DNA from: Candidatus Poribacteria bacterium
GTDB taxonomy: Bacteria; Poribacteria; WGA-4E; WGA-3G
Reading direction: 5' to 3'
Length of the DNA stretch: 32,919 nucleotides
NCBI GenBank assembly: GCA_022826805.1
Contig: JAJDUH010000001.1
Coordinates: 1-32,919 of the forward strand
Part shown: positions 25,231 to 32,919 of the stretch, piece after piece
How positions within the stretch are numbered: position 1 is the first letter of the stretch
Layout of the letters: every line of letters begins with the position of its first letter
Program-made: the position numbers and the translations under genes
Notes under the pieces: model-generated
Databases searched by the model: none
Seen by the model: only the letters and a program-made list of their open reading frames with translations
Told to the model about the DNA's origin: nothing

Positions 25231-28200
25231 ATGAACATTCTTCACGACTTAAATGAAAAACAGAGAGAAGCGGTAACACACAAAGATGGTCCTCTTCTTG
25301 TCATCGCAGGTCCCGGCACAGGAAAGACAAAAGTCATAACACACCGCATCGCCTACCTTATTCGCGAACTTGGTATCAAGCCAGAGAACATCCTCGCGCT
25401 CACGTTCACCAATAAAGCTGCGGAAGAAATGCAGAAACGCATCAACGACGAAATTGGCGAACCTCACGGATCCAGCATTCAGGCTTGCACATTCCATACG
25501 TTTTGCGTCAAAGTACTCCGAAAACACGCGCAACAGATCGGATTGAGCGAAAACTTTACCATCTTCGATCAAGAGTTCCAAGACGAGATTTTAACGGAGA
25601 GTGTGCGTGAATTGAACCTCGAAGTTGACGACTACCCGCCATGGTCCCTGCGAAAGACCATCAGTGACGCCAAATGTACATTGCAGAATCCCGTTGATGC
25701 CGTGGACTCAACAGATATTCATGAGTCTGGAACCATCGAAAACATACGGGGTGTACTGCGGACCTATCAAGACAAACTCAACATATACGATGCTCTCGAT
25801 TTTGACGATCTCCTCGTGAAAACCGTCGAATTGCTTGAGCAGGCAGAAGGGGTCCGAGAAGCCTATCACAGAGAGGTCTCCTACGTTCTTGTCGACGAAT
25901 ATCATGATGTAAACAATGTGCAGTACCGTCTACTCCAAACGCTTTGTCAGCCACCGGACGGGAATCTCATGGTAGTCGCGGATGGAGATCAGGCTATCTA
26001 TAGTTGGCGCGGATCGAATCCACAGTACATTGACGACTTCAAATCGGACTACAACCCACGCCAGCTTGAATTGGACGATCACTACAGGTGTAGCGAGAAA
26101 ATTTTGCGTGCATCGGAGGAGGTTATCTCCCGAAATCCTAAACGACAGAAACAGCACACTCTCAGAACTCACAAAGACGTCGGACGAGACATCTTCCATT
26201 ACACCTTTGATACACCCGTAGCGGAAGCACTCAATATTATTGACGTTATCAAGAAATTGGTGGCGCAACGTAACTACTCCTATCGTGATATAGCGATCTT
26301 TTACCGAACACACAGACTGGCAAACGTTTTGGCTGATCAGTTGCTACGCGAAAAAATCAAGTTTCAGCGGGTTCAACCGACGAATTCTTTCAGCGAAGGG
26401 AGCAGTAAGAATATTCTCGCCTATCTGCGTTTCATCCAATGGGAACTTCCGCAAGACTTGGAACGTGCGATCAAGTTCCCTGAGACCTATATCGACGATC
26501 TGACTTGGGTACGCCTCCAGTGGTTGGCACAGCGCGAACACATTGAGTTTATGGAACTTCTGAAAAATATTGAAGCATATCCAGACGATGTTGGTCCCTT
26601 GACCCGGCGAAATGTCCGCCAATTCTGGAGTCAACTTGAGCATCTATCAATTGAAATTAAAGGTGAGAGAGTTGATAAAATCATTCAGAAACTCTTTGAC
26701 ACTTTGGAATGTTCTCGTTCACCGTATCGCGCTGAAGAATTGAAGGTCATCGAAAAACAACCCGAACTTTCAAACCTTGGAACCGTGCAAGATGTTCTCT
26801 ATAGCGCTCTCGACCGCGATGAACCCATTCAAATTACTGCCAGTCACGGGATCGATGAATACTGCGCCGCGCATATCATTCATCAGACGCTTGAAACCTA
26901 TCTGGATCACACAGTGCGCTTGCAATCCTTGGATCAAGAATCAAATGGAAAGATGGAGAGCCCTCATCCCACTCCCACAATCATGGGAAGTAATGGCGTA
27001 CATGTGCTTATCGGTGATTTTGAAGAAATCGGGGAAAATGGACGGGATACGCGGACGATTCTCATCGGTACAGCGGATGTAGTGAACACAGACGTGATTC
27101 GCCTCGGTTCCGAAAACGTCCGGAGCATTGCGGCACTCAAACTTTGCCAACGGCTTATTAATCGCTTTGAAAGCCCAAATATGGCAGATATGGTTGTCTA
27201 CGATCTGGAGACGACTGGCATCAATCCGAAAACCGCAGAAATTGTTGAGATTGCCGCAAACCGACTCAGTGCCATCGGAGATATGGTCGAAGAGCACCAT
27301 TACTATGTCAGACCTCCAGGCGGATACATTCCGTATGCTGCGACCCGAATTCACGGAATTAATGCTGAAACAGTTAAAGACTCACCTGGCATCGAAATGA
27401 TATTGCCTGAATTCCTTAGGGTCATACATGATAGGATTTTGATTGGACACAATGTGGCAGAATACGATAATCTCATCCTTGCGCGTGACCTTAGACGGTA
27501 CTTGAAAAGAGATTTGTCTGCTCCGCATTACGATACGCTTGCTACGGCGCGGCGTCTTTTCCCTCGGCAACGATGTAGCATTGGTGCACTTGCCGAGAAA
27601 TTTGAGATTGAACACGGTCACCTACATGGTGCCGTGGAAGATGTTAGGGTCAATCGAGAAATTTTTAAAGAATTGATCAAAATCGATGCTTACAAACGCG
27701 AAGTGAAATCCCTGACCGAACTGCTGCCACTTGTCGGCATCGGTATCCTCGCTAAAACTGAAGCACTGGAGTCGGAAGATGCTTCCAAAGAAGAAAGTCT
27801 AACAGAGACCAAGGCATTCCTCAATGCTGTAAAGCGTTTTGTCAAAACGCATGAAGTTGAACTGCCAGATCGTTTCTCACTTGAAGCATCAGAAGCAACA
27901 ACCTATATGGAAGAATTACAGGATGCTCCCGTTCCAGAGTTTCCAGAAGACCTTGACTGGCGACAACGTCGTATTCAATTCATGAATGCAGCGTTCCATT
28001 TTGAATCAATGGGTTATGGACACAAACTTACCGACTTCCTGGATTATCAGAAGTTACTCACCAACGTTGATGAACTTGACGACAAGACAGAGCAACTAAC
28101 ATTAATGACGTTGCATGCAGCGAAAGGGACCGAATTTCCGGTCGTTTTCATCATCGGTATGGAAGAGGGGAGTTTTCCGATGTGGCGGCAGAATATCACA

Positions 28201-28380
28201 GAGGAAGACCTTGAAGAGGAGCGCCGTCTCTTTTATGTTGGTATGACCCGAGCGCAATCCCAACTTTATCTGAGTTCTGTTACTTACCGTTTTGGGGACA
28301 GAGATCGTGCGTCGTCGATGTTTATCCGAGAGATTTCGCCTGATTACGTCGCCAAATGGAGTCCACGGGACAGGGTGTAG
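25231..28380 (+). CDS. UvrD/PcrA-type helicase with inserted DEDDh exonuclease domain
   Basis: This 1049-residue protein joins a superfamily 1A DNA helicase with a 3'-5' exonuclease. Helicase motifs are AGPGTGKT (26-33, Walker A), FTNKAAEEM (59-67), VDEYHDVN (221-228, with His for the usual Gln), DGDQAIYSWRG (251-261), FYRTHR (357-362), LHAAKGTEFPVVF (961-973) and EERRLFYVGMTRA (997-1009). Between motif IV and motif V, residues about 654-815 form a DnaQ-like DEDDh domain: DLETTG (D658, E660), D746 (NVAEYDN), H799 and D804 (HGAVED), all active-site residues present. The insert thus lies within the 2B/2A region rather than at an end. ATG 25231 is preferred over the upstream GTG 25126, because GGAGG lies just before it and UvrD homology starts there. 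A repair role is inferred. Confidence 0.93.
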   Translation: MNILHDLNEKQREAVTHKDGPLLVIAGPGTGKTKVITHRIAYLIRELGIKPENILALTFTNKAAEEMQKRINDEIGEPHGSSIQACTFHTFCVKVLRKHAQQIGLSENFTIFDQEFQDEILTESVRELNLEVDDYPPWSLRKTISDAKCTLQNPVDAVDSTDIHESGTIENIRGVLRTYQDKLNIYDALDFDDLLVKTVELLEQAEGVREAYHREVSYVLVDEYHDVNNVQYRLLQTLCQPPDGNLMVVADGDQAIYSWRGSNPQYIDDFKSDYNPRQLELDDHYRCSEKILRASEEVISRNPKRQKQHTLRTHKDVGRDIFHYTFDTPVAEALNIIDVIKKLVAQRNYSYRDIAIFYRTHRLANVLADQLLREKIKFQRVQPTNSFSEGSSKNILAYLRFIQWELPQDLERAIKFPETYIDDLTWVRLQWLAQREHIEFMELLKNIEAYPDDVGPLTRRNVRQFWSQLEHLSIEIKGERVDKIIQKLFDTLECSRSPYRAEELKVIEKQPELSNLGTVQDVLYSALDRDEPIQITASHGIDEYCAAHIIHQTLETYLDHTVRLQSLDQESNGKMESPHPTPTIMGSNGVHVLIGDFEEIGENGRDTRTILIGTADVVNTDVIRLGSENVRSIAALKLCQRLINRFESPNMADMVVYDLETTGINPKTAEIVEIAANRLSAIGDMVEEHHYYVRPPGGYIPYAATRIHGINAETVKDSPGIEMILPEFLRVIHDRILIGHNVAEYDNLILARDLRRYLKRDLSAPHYDTLATARRLFPRQRCSIGALAEKFEIEHGHLHGAVEDVRVNREIFKELIKIDAYKREVKSLTELLPLVGIGILAKTEALESEDASKEESLTETKAFLNAVKRFVKTHEVELPDRFSLEASEATTYMEELQDAPVPEFPEDLDWRQRRIQFMNAAFHFESMGYGHKLTDFLDYQKLLTNVDELDDKTEQLTLMTLHAAKGTEFPVVFIIGMEEGSFPMWRQNITEEDLEEERRLFYVGMTRAQSQLYLSSVTYRFGDRDRASSMFIREISPDYVAKWSPRDRV

Positions 28381-28385
28381 CATAC

Positions 28386-28410
28386 TGTCAACATAGGTTG
28401 ACACCTTTTT
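28386..28410 (+). terminator. Rho-independent terminator of the helicase gene
   Basis: TGTCAAC, loop ATAG, GTTGACA, then CCTTTTT. The perfect 7-bp stem starts 6 nt after the stop and is followed by five T residues. Confidence 0.7.
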
Positions 28411-28416
28411 CTGCGT

Positions 28417-28623
28417 CTATGATTGGGTATCTAAACGAGTTGAAGAACCGGATTCTTCCTGATTCTTTTTGCGATAGGGTGAAAAATCTGCGTATTGCAC
28501 GCCCTGTTTCATCCGTTTCTCTTGGCGTTTCATCATGAATTCCATATAGGTCTCTAGGTCACCGAAGATCGCGACAAGACGCTCCTTAGCCTCGAGAATG
28601 TCTTTTCCGGGATCGTCACACAT
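28417..28623 (-). CDS. Small protein coupled to the PIN-domain gene
   Basis: The 68-residue product (MCDDPGKDILEAKERL at the start) is predicted to be helical and charged, with a disordered C-terminus rich in Ser, Glu and Lys. Its ATG shares one nucleotide with the stop of the PIN gene (TAATG), and GGAGAAAA lies upstream inside that gene. The two are therefore translationally coupled. PIN proteins of this branch are often encoded with a small partner of about this size containing an ILE..KxRL-type helix. An antitoxin or accessory role is an inference; no known antitoxin DNA-binding fold is visible. Confidence 0.65.
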   Translation of the reverse strand: MCDDPGKDILEAKERLVAIFGDLETYMEFMMKRQEKRMKQGVQYADFSPYRKKNQEESGSSTRLDTQS

Positions 28624-29114
28624 TAGATTTTCTCCAATATCACCTCTGGGGTACCAATGCGGGGCGGTGTATAACCCGCACAGCGACAAACCTGTTCTAT
28701 TTTCGATTGTGTATTCAAATTTGCAAGGTATGTGAAGTTCCACGTCGCTAAATAGCGTGTATCGTGTATAGCAGCAACAGCTACATGAATGGCATCTGTG
28801 AATGCATTTTCCGGGATTGCCTTTTGAACCACTAACTGCCTTGCAAACTCGAGTTCCAGATCTCGCACAATTACAAGCAGGAGACCAGCCACTGCTTGCA
28901 ACCTATCTGCTGCTCGACTTCTATCACCGCCTGATATTTCGTCAATAACATAATCTGATAAGACAAACTCAAAACGGGTATCTTGCCAGAATTCACGCGT
29001 GATTCTTTGCCATTCTGCTATTTTCGGGTCCCGACTCAAAGGAACAACAAGATAACTTGGTATCATTGCGTTAATATAAACACGATGCCTATCTTCTTGA
29101 GAATTAATCGCCAT
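28623..29114 (-). CDS. PIN-domain protein (VapC-like) with altered first acidic residue
   Basis: The 163-residue protein matches the PIN branch that usually begins YIETTIPSYL and contains TREWW, SDxVxxEIxxGD, DAxHxAxA and TWN motifs. Here these read VYINAMIPSYL (12-22), ITREFW (38-43), SDYVIDEISGGD (53-64), FTDAIHVAVAA (105-115) and ATWNF (123-127). E59 and D107 are kept, but the first acidic residue (E in YIET) is N15, which could weaken metal binding and ribonuclease action. There is no ribosome site. The promoter at 29122-29150 would start transcription almost at the ATG, so leaderless translation is likely. The downstream small gene overlaps its stop. Confidence 0.85.
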   Translation of the reverse strand: MAINSQEDRHRVYINAMIPSYLVVPLSRDPKIAEWQRITREFWQDTRFEFVLSDYVIDEISGGDRSRAADRLQAVAGLLLVIVRDLELEFARQLVVQKAIPENAFTDAIHVAVAAIHDTRYLATWNFTYLANLNTQSKIEQVCRCAGYTPPRIGTPEVILEKI

Positions 29115-29121
29115 ATTTTAT

Positions 29122-29150
29122 ATAATAACACGAACCGGCTTGAAAGGCAA
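29122..29150 (-). promoter_or_regulatory. Promoter for leaderless PIN-domain transcript
   Basis: On the minus strand, TTGCCT (29145-29150) and TATTAT (29122-29127) are 17 bp apart. The ATG begins 8 nt after the -10. Confidence 0.65.
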
Positions 29151-29180
29151 AAGGTTTTCCGAGTGAATTTTAAAGACACC

Positions 29181-29209
29181 TTGAAAAAAAAGATTAGACA
29201 TGGCATACT
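29181..29209 (+). promoter_or_regulatory. Candidate promoter for the amidohydrolase gene
   Basis: TTGAAA (29181-29186) and CATACT (29204-29209) are 17 bp apart, 40 bp before the ATG. It is divergent from the PIN promoter. Confidence 0.4.
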
Positions 29210-29249
29210 AAAAAACACACAAAAATGAAACACTTTTGATTGAAAGAAA

Positions 29250-30221
29250 ATGCGAATCGATTGCCAGAGCCACATATTCCCAAACGCCTATACCGAAATC
29301 CTGGCGCAGAACCCGCACCCTCCCCAAGTGATTCGCCGTGGTAGTGAGGCTGTCGTTACCTACGGCGACGTCCAGACCTTTCACTTACAGGATGAGGCAT
29401 ACGACCCGAAACGTAAACTTAAGGACATGGACACAGCAGGCGTTGATATGGCACTGCTTAGCACCAATATACCCCCACCGTGTATGCTCGCACCCGAATT
29501 AGGGAATAAGGGTGCCCAAGCCATCAACAATGCCATCGCTGAACTTGTGGACGCATATCCACAGCGCTTCGCAGGATTAGCGTGCCTTCCGTGGCAAAAT
29601 CCAGATGAAGCTATAACAGAAATGGATCGGGTAAAACGACTCGGTTTCCGCGGGATAATGCTCTATTCACATATCGGCGGGAAACCGGTTGACGCCCCAC
29701 ATTTTGAACCCATCTATACGCATGCTGAAACATTGCAGATGCCGATTGTGATGCACCCTACCGTTCCGACGTGGGGTGAGGCAATTAAGGATCATTGGAT
29801 GATCGGTATGATGGGATTACAGGTGGACAACAGCTTCGCGCTGTTGCGGTTGATTCTGAGCGGAATACTCGAACGCCACCCACACTTACAACTCGTGATG
29901 CCGCACGTCGGCGGTATTTTGCCCTATATGAGTGGTAGGATTGACCATCAGGCTGAGGTACTCGGCAGAGCCAGAGAGCATATAACACAACCGCCAAGTG
30001 CATATCTCCAACAAATTTATTTGGATACTGTGTCCCCATCGGTGCAATCGCTGCAGTACGCATACGAGTATTCTGGCGCGGATCGCCTGCTGTTCGGAAC
30101 AGACCATCCATGGGTGGATATGCCCCGATTTGTCCGTTTGATTGAGGAGATGCCTATCCCTGAAGCAGATAAGGCACGAATTTTTGGTAAAAATGCTGTG
30201 AAATTGTTCGATTTAGCGTAA
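29250..30221 (+). CDS. Amidohydrolase family protein (ACMSD-like metal-dependent hydrolase)
   Basis: The 323-residue TIM-barrel protein belongs to the amidohydrolase-2 group, which includes decarboxylases such as ACMSD and various hydrolases. The metal-site positions read DCQSHIFP (4-11), H169 (VMHPT), H219 (MPHVGG) and D285 (FGTDHPW). The first motif normally reads DxHxHxxP; here Q6 replaces its first His, so the metal site may use fewer protein ligands or be altered. The segment FAGLACLPWQNPDEAI and the LLFGTDHPWVDM ending are typical of the group. The ribosome site is weak (GAAAGAAA). It lies upstream of two PhyH genes, which may belong to the same degradative route. Substrate unknown. Confidence 0.87.
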   Translation: MRIDCQSHIFPNAYTEILAQNPHPPQVIRRGSEAVVTYGDVQTFHLQDEAYDPKRKLKDMDTAGVDMALLSTNIPPPCMLAPELGNKGAQAINNAIAELVDAYPQRFAGLACLPWQNPDEAITEMDRVKRLGFRGIMLYSHIGGKPVDAPHFEPIYTHAETLQMPIVMHPTVPTWGEAIKDHWMIGMMGLQVDNSFALLRLILSGILERHPHLQLVMPHVGGILPYMSGRIDHQAEVLGRAREHITQPPSAYLQQIYLDTVSPSVQSLQYAYEYSGADRLLFGTDHPWVDMPRFVRLIEEMPIPEADKARIFGKNAVKLFDLA

Positions 30222-30279
30222 ACAGAACTTATACAATTTATGGGTCTCAGGTTTCAAACCGCTTTACTTATAAAGAGTC

Positions 30280-30294
30280 GGGGTTACAAACCCC
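30280..30294. repeat. GGGGTT palindrome with CTCCTACA tail
   Basis: GGGGTT, ACA loop, AACCCC, then TCCTACAAGAG. It lies between the amidohydrolase and PhyH genes and belongs to the variable-stem palindrome family. Confidence 0.6.
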
Positions 30295-30340
30295 TCCTAC
30301 AAGAGGCAACCCTACCAGCGAAAAAAAGAGAGTTACTGTT

Positions 30341-31144
30341 ATGTCACACGAATTGACTGATGCCCAACGGTTTTTCTTTGAAAACAACGGCTATCTCGTT
30401 TTAGAAGATTTTTTTACGCTTTCACACGTTGAAACACTCAGGAATGCTCTCGTTGAAGTCATGGAACAGCGGCGGGAACGCGAGGAGCAAGGGGGAACCG
30501 AAACTGGGATGACACACATCCACGGCGAGAAAAGCACCCGTATCTTCTATATCCTCGGCGATCATCCAGCGTTCTTAGAACTTCTGGATTGGCAACCGAT
30601 TCTACCGTATGTCACGGGATTGCTAAATAAGATGCCCCACCACCATGCCTCGGATGCCATCGTTGAACACGCTTCGGATTTAATGGAACGTCGGATGGGA
30701 TGGCACATTGATGGACACGACGAAGGCTATCGCAACCTACGCCCAATTCCGTTTTTGCAACTCAAAATCGGCTATTATCTGACAGACATGACAGAAGGCG
30801 GACAAGGCAACCTGTGGCTCATACCGGGCAGCCACACGGCGATGTATGATCCGAGCCATGAAGACCTGCGGGATCCGTACGAATATCCGGGGGCGCTTGA
30901 GATCTGCGCGCCACCGGGAAGTGCGATTCTGTTCCATAACGCCGTCTGGCATTCCGCGGGCATCTTTACCAAGCCAGAGGGCTGCCGAGAAATGCTCTAT
31001 TATGCTTATGAACATCCCTGGATGATCGCCTCGCAAGAACATTGGGGGTATCCTAAAGAATTTTACAACAAACGACTCTCACCGGAACAACGGAAGTTTT
31101 TCCACGGGTTTGTCTTTGATCCACCAGAACAACGATGGGGATAG
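30341..31144 (+). CDS. Phytanoyl-CoA dioxygenase (PhyH) family oxygenase, copy 3
   Basis: This 267-residue Fe(II)/2-oxoglutarate oxygenase has the complete triad H122-x-D124 (GWHIDGHDEG) and H204 (VWHSAGIF), with R216 (EGCREMLYY) for 2-oxoglutarate. GNLWLIPGSH (156-165) is the family's pre-distal segment. The N-terminus (LTDAQRFFFENNGYLVLEDF) is a standard PhyH beginning. The ribosome site is weak. The next PhyH gene begins 44 bp downstream, so the two are one transcription unit. The two share only family-level similarity and so are not a recent duplication. Substrate not identifiable. Confidence 0.92.
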   Translation: MSHELTDAQRFFFENNGYLVLEDFFTLSHVETLRNALVEVMEQRREREEQGGTETGMTHIHGEKSTRIFYILGDHPAFLELLDWQPILPYVTGLLNKMPHHHASDAIVEHASDLMERRMGWHIDGHDEGYRNLRPIPFLQLKIGYYLTDMTEGGQGNLWLIPGSHTAMYDPSHEDLRDPYEYPGALEICAPPGSAILFHNAVWHSAGIFTKPEGCREMLYYAYEHPWMIASQEHWGYPKEFYNKRLSPEQRKFFHGFVFDPPEQRWG

Positions 31145-31188
31145 GGCAATGCTATAGCCCTACAACACAACACAAGGAGTACGCTATT

Positions 31189-32067
31189 ATGCGTTTAACT
31201 GAATCACAGGTTTCGTTCTTCCACGACAATGGGTATCTATTGCTTGAAGATGTGCTTAGTGAGAGCGACTTGGGTCCCGTCATTGATGAATACAGCGAAA
31301 TTATCGCAGAACGCGCTGAGAAATTGCATGCGGAAGAGAAGGTTAGCGATACATACGCAGATAAACCGTTCACGGAACGATTGCTACACCTTGCCAATGA
31401 ATCACAAGAGGTAACGGCGAACCTGGATATTATGCAGGCGCGCGGTGAAGCCACGTTTAATTTTCTCAAGAATCCTAAAATCCTTGACATTGCAGAATCT
31501 CTTGTCGGTTCCGAGATCCTCTGCAATCCGATCCAACATATCCGCGCTGTCTTGCCAGTAAAGCGTTCACAGCGTGGACCCACACCTTGGCATCAGGACG
31601 CAGGCGTATGTTGGCCCGATACGGATCCCTACTTCATGCTAACGGTCTGGGTGCCAATTGTGGACGCGACGTTGGAAAACGGATGTCTACAGGTAATGCC
31701 GGGTAGTCATAAGATGGGACTCTACACACACGATTGGAGTTCAACCGGATTGACGGTCTTACCAGAAAATCAGCCATCTGATCTCACACCGAAACCGTTG
31801 CCGATCCGAGCGGGTGGTGTTATTCTGTTCCACAATTACACGCTCCACAGTGCGAAACCGAATGAATCGGAGAGTATTCGATGGAGTTTCGATCTGCGTT
31901 ACCATGATGTCTATCAACCGACGGGACGACCGTACTTTCCTGCGTTTCTTATGCGGAGCCGTCTGCGTCCTGAAGCCGGTAACACGAAATATGAGACGTG
32001 GTGCCAAAGGTGGGAATTTGCATTAGAGAACTCTAAGGGTGCCCAAGCGTATCGGTGGCCCCGATAG
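31189..32067 (+). CDS. Phytanoyl-CoA dioxygenase (PhyH) family oxygenase, copy 4
   Basis: The 292-residue oxygenase has H135-x-D137 (TPWHQDAGVCW) and H220 (TLHSAKPN) as iron ligands and R231 (SIRWSFDLRY) for 2-oxoglutarate. ENGCLQVMPGSHK (163-175) is the usual strand before the distal His. The N-terminus LTESQVSFFHDNGYLLLEDV is family-typical. ATG 31189 is chosen because AAGGAG (31174-31179) is correctly spaced; a longer in-frame start at 31135 would overlap the previous gene and lacks a ribosome site. The TPWHQDAG and RWSFDLRY motifs point to the branch acting on small, often quaternary or zwitterionic, substrates, but I do not assign one. It is followed by a DUF420 gene. Confidence 0.92.
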   Translation: MRLTESQVSFFHDNGYLLLEDVLSESDLGPVIDEYSEIIAERAEKLHAEEKVSDTYADKPFTERLLHLANESQEVTANLDIMQARGEATFNFLKNPKILDIAESLVGSEILCNPIQHIRAVLPVKRSQRGPTPWHQDAGVCWPDTDPYFMLTVWVPIVDATLENGCLQVMPGSHKMGLYTHDWSSTGLTVLPENQPSDLTPKPLPIRAGGVILFHNYTLHSAKPNESESIRWSFDLRYHDVYQPTGRPYFPAFLMRSRLRPEAGNTKYETWCQRWEFALENSKGAQAYRWPR

Positions 32068-32076
32068 AGGGTAGCA

Positions 32077-32094
32077 GGCACACGCCGTTGTGCC
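32077..32094. repeat. GGCACA/TGTGCC hairpin after PhyH copy 4
   Basis: A 6-bp stem around CGCCGT lies 10 nt past the stop, with no T run. It may be a weak transcript end or RNA-processing signal before the DUF420 gene. Confidence 0.4.
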
Positions 32095-32118
32095 GAAGCA
32101 AGGACATAGGAGGAAAAC

Positions 32119-32535
32119 GTGCTCGAAATCTCAGATATGCCGACTGTTAACGCAACGCTAAATACAATAAGCGGTATCCTGCTAACAATCGGATATGTGC
32201 AAATCTGTCAGCGGAAGATTACAGCCCATAAAAACTGTATGCTGGCGGCTTTTGGTGTGTCTGTGCTTTTTCTCGTCTGCTACGTTATCTATCACTATAA
32301 CGCTGGATCGAAACCGTTTACAAAAGAAGGATGGATCCGCCCTGTCTACTTCACCATCCTGATTTCACATATTATTTTGGCGTTCGTGATAGTGCCGCTG
32401 GCGTTGCGCACCCTCTATTTGGGATGGCGGGAACGGTTTGAAGCACACCGTCGTATTGCTAAGATCACCTTTCCAATCTGGTTGTACGTCTCGGTAACAG
32501 GGGTGCTTATCTATCTAATGTTGTATCAGTTGTAG
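32119..32535 (+). CDS. DUF420 family four-helix membrane protein
   Basis: The 138-residue protein has about four transmembrane helices (about 14-30, 42-60, 77-97 and 117-137) with conserved His residues on the loops: H37 (TAHKNCM), H59 (IYHYNAG), H84 (ISHIILA) and H109 (EAHRRIAK). PTVNATLNTISGILL at the start and PIWLYVSVTGVLIYLMLY at the end are hallmarks of the DUF420/YozB (CtaM-like) family. In some bacteria this family helps mature cytochrome oxidase, and heme or copper handling is suggested by the histidines. The start is GTG 32119, directly supported by AGGAGG. No respiratory genes are adjacent in the window, so the role is inferred from the family only. Confidence 0.88.
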   Translation: MLEISDMPTVNATLNTISGILLTIGYVQICQRKITAHKNCMLAAFGVSVLFLVCYVIYHYNAGSKPFTKEGWIRPVYFTILISHIILAFVIVPLALRTLYLGWRERFEAHRRIAKITFPIWLYVSVTGVLIYLMLYQL

Positions 32536-32574
32536 GGCAGCGGAACATCTGCCCATTTTATTTTTCTGTCTCTA

Positions 32575-32763
32575 CTATGCGTCAAAGGGACGGAACCCAC
32601 GTAACATCAAGCCACGATCACTTGCCTCTTTTTTCGCTTTCTCAGCTTCGGCGGCGCGTTTCTCCGATGCCGCGCGATTCGTTGTCGTCGTGCCGCCGAT
32701 GACGACATAGTCATCCGTTCGACGGTAACGGTTGATGAACACTGGACGCGGTTTGTCGGACAT
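32575..32763 (-). CDS. Small hypothetical protein
   Basis: The 62-residue product (MSDKPRPVFINRYRRTDDYV at the start) has a basic N-terminus, a GGTTTTN stretch, and an Ala/Glu/Lys-rich helix (about 30-50), ending in GLMLRGFRPFDA. It has no signal or membrane segment and no recognised family. The ribosome site is not clear, which lowers confidence. Its composition is protein-like rather than that of a chance frame, and it converges with the DUF420 gene. Confidence 0.4.
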   Translation of the reverse strand: MSDKPRPVFINRYRRTDDYVVIGGTTTTNRAASEKRAAEAEKAKKEASDRGLMLRGFRPFDA

Positions 32764-32830
32764 ATTCTGCTTGGAACCGTAGGGTCATTTAGTTTTAAGA
32801 TTTGATTTGTAGAGTTATGATTTTATATGG

Positions 32831-32864
32831 GCATGTATTGCGTGAGTTTTCACGCAATACATGC
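32831..32864. repeat. Perfect 15-bp palindrome upstream of the last gene
   Basis: Arms GCATGTATTGCGTGA and TCACGCAATACATGC surround GTTT. TATACT (32865-32870) follows at once, so the palindrome abuts a possible -10 box and could be an operator. It could instead be the end structure of an IS200/IS605-like element or of a repeat tied to such a transposase. Confidence 0.7.
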
Positions 32865-32908
32865 TATACTTCACCCTAAAAATCCACAACGACTTTGAGG
32901 TGAAGACG

Positions 32909-32919
32909 ATGACGAGAAA
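32909..32919 (+). CDS. Start of a gene cut by the window edge
   Basis: ATG ACG AGA AA is preceded by GAGG at 32897-32900. Only MTR is readable (the fourth codon is cut). The preceding palindrome and TATACT box favour a real gene start. No function can be assigned from three residues. Confidence 0.4.

Overview
The window is bacterial chromosome of moderate G+C. It carries four phytanoyl-CoA dioxygenase (PhyH) paralogues, a sulfatase, a DUF6785-like membrane protein, a bacterial microcompartment (BMC) shell gene with an acylating aldehyde dehydrogenase, and many short intergenic palindromes. This mix resembles what is reported for Candidatus Poribacteria and related sponge-associated or marine lineages. 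That placement is inference from gene content; no rRNA or tRNA gene was seen to anchor it.

Layout. 1-1480: the 3' end of an IS630-type transposase, then a two-gene unit (helical, possibly HEPN-like protein plus a hendecad coiled-coil protein with a tail membrane anchor). 1480-2965: a repeat-rich spacer around a NIPSNAP gene. 2966-6924: sulfatase, PhyH and amidase on the plus strand. 6928-11510: SMP-30/gluconolactonase-like protein, Gfo/Idh/MocA oxidoreductase and DUF6785-like membrane protein on the minus strand. 11681-14604: NADP-isocitrate dehydrogenase and an unusual citrate synthase-like protein on the minus strand. 15058-19020: BMC-H shell protein, CoA-acylating aldehyde dehydrogenase and NAD-dependent DNA ligase on the plus strand. 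19039-23454: an endonuclease III-like glycosylase facing a sugar isomerase-like gene, then a DUF1611/DgcN-like gene, a PhyH without the usual Asp ligand, and a winged-helix plus GIY-YIG protein. 23724-25125: a BMP-family lipoprotein and a spacer with a small inverted-repeat element. 25231-28380: a UvrD-type helicase with a DEDDh exonuclease inside its helicase core. 28417-29114: a PIN-domain gene coupled to a small gene. 29250-32535: amidohydrolase, two PhyH genes and a DUF420 membrane protein. The window ends with a small hypothetical gene, a perfect 15-bp palindrome and the first codons of another gene.

How the genes fit together. The sulfatase, PhyH enzymes, amidase, lactonase-like protein, Gfo/Idh oxidoreductase, TIM-barrel isomerase and amidohydrolase suggest a scavenging heterotroph degrading sulfated or modified small molecules. 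The citrate synthase-like and isocitrate dehydrogenase genes are central-carbon functions. The BMC pair suggests aldehyde processing to acyl-CoA in a protein compartment whose other parts lie elsewhere.

The non-coding DNA is also informative. Intergenic hairpins have different stem sequences but share a 3' tail of the type CCTACNTATTTTRAG. Two elements share AGGACTYACGC-type terminal inverted repeats. A composite heptamer repeat occurs behind two stop codons. Three predicted promoters share an AAGGTATNAT extended -10 region.
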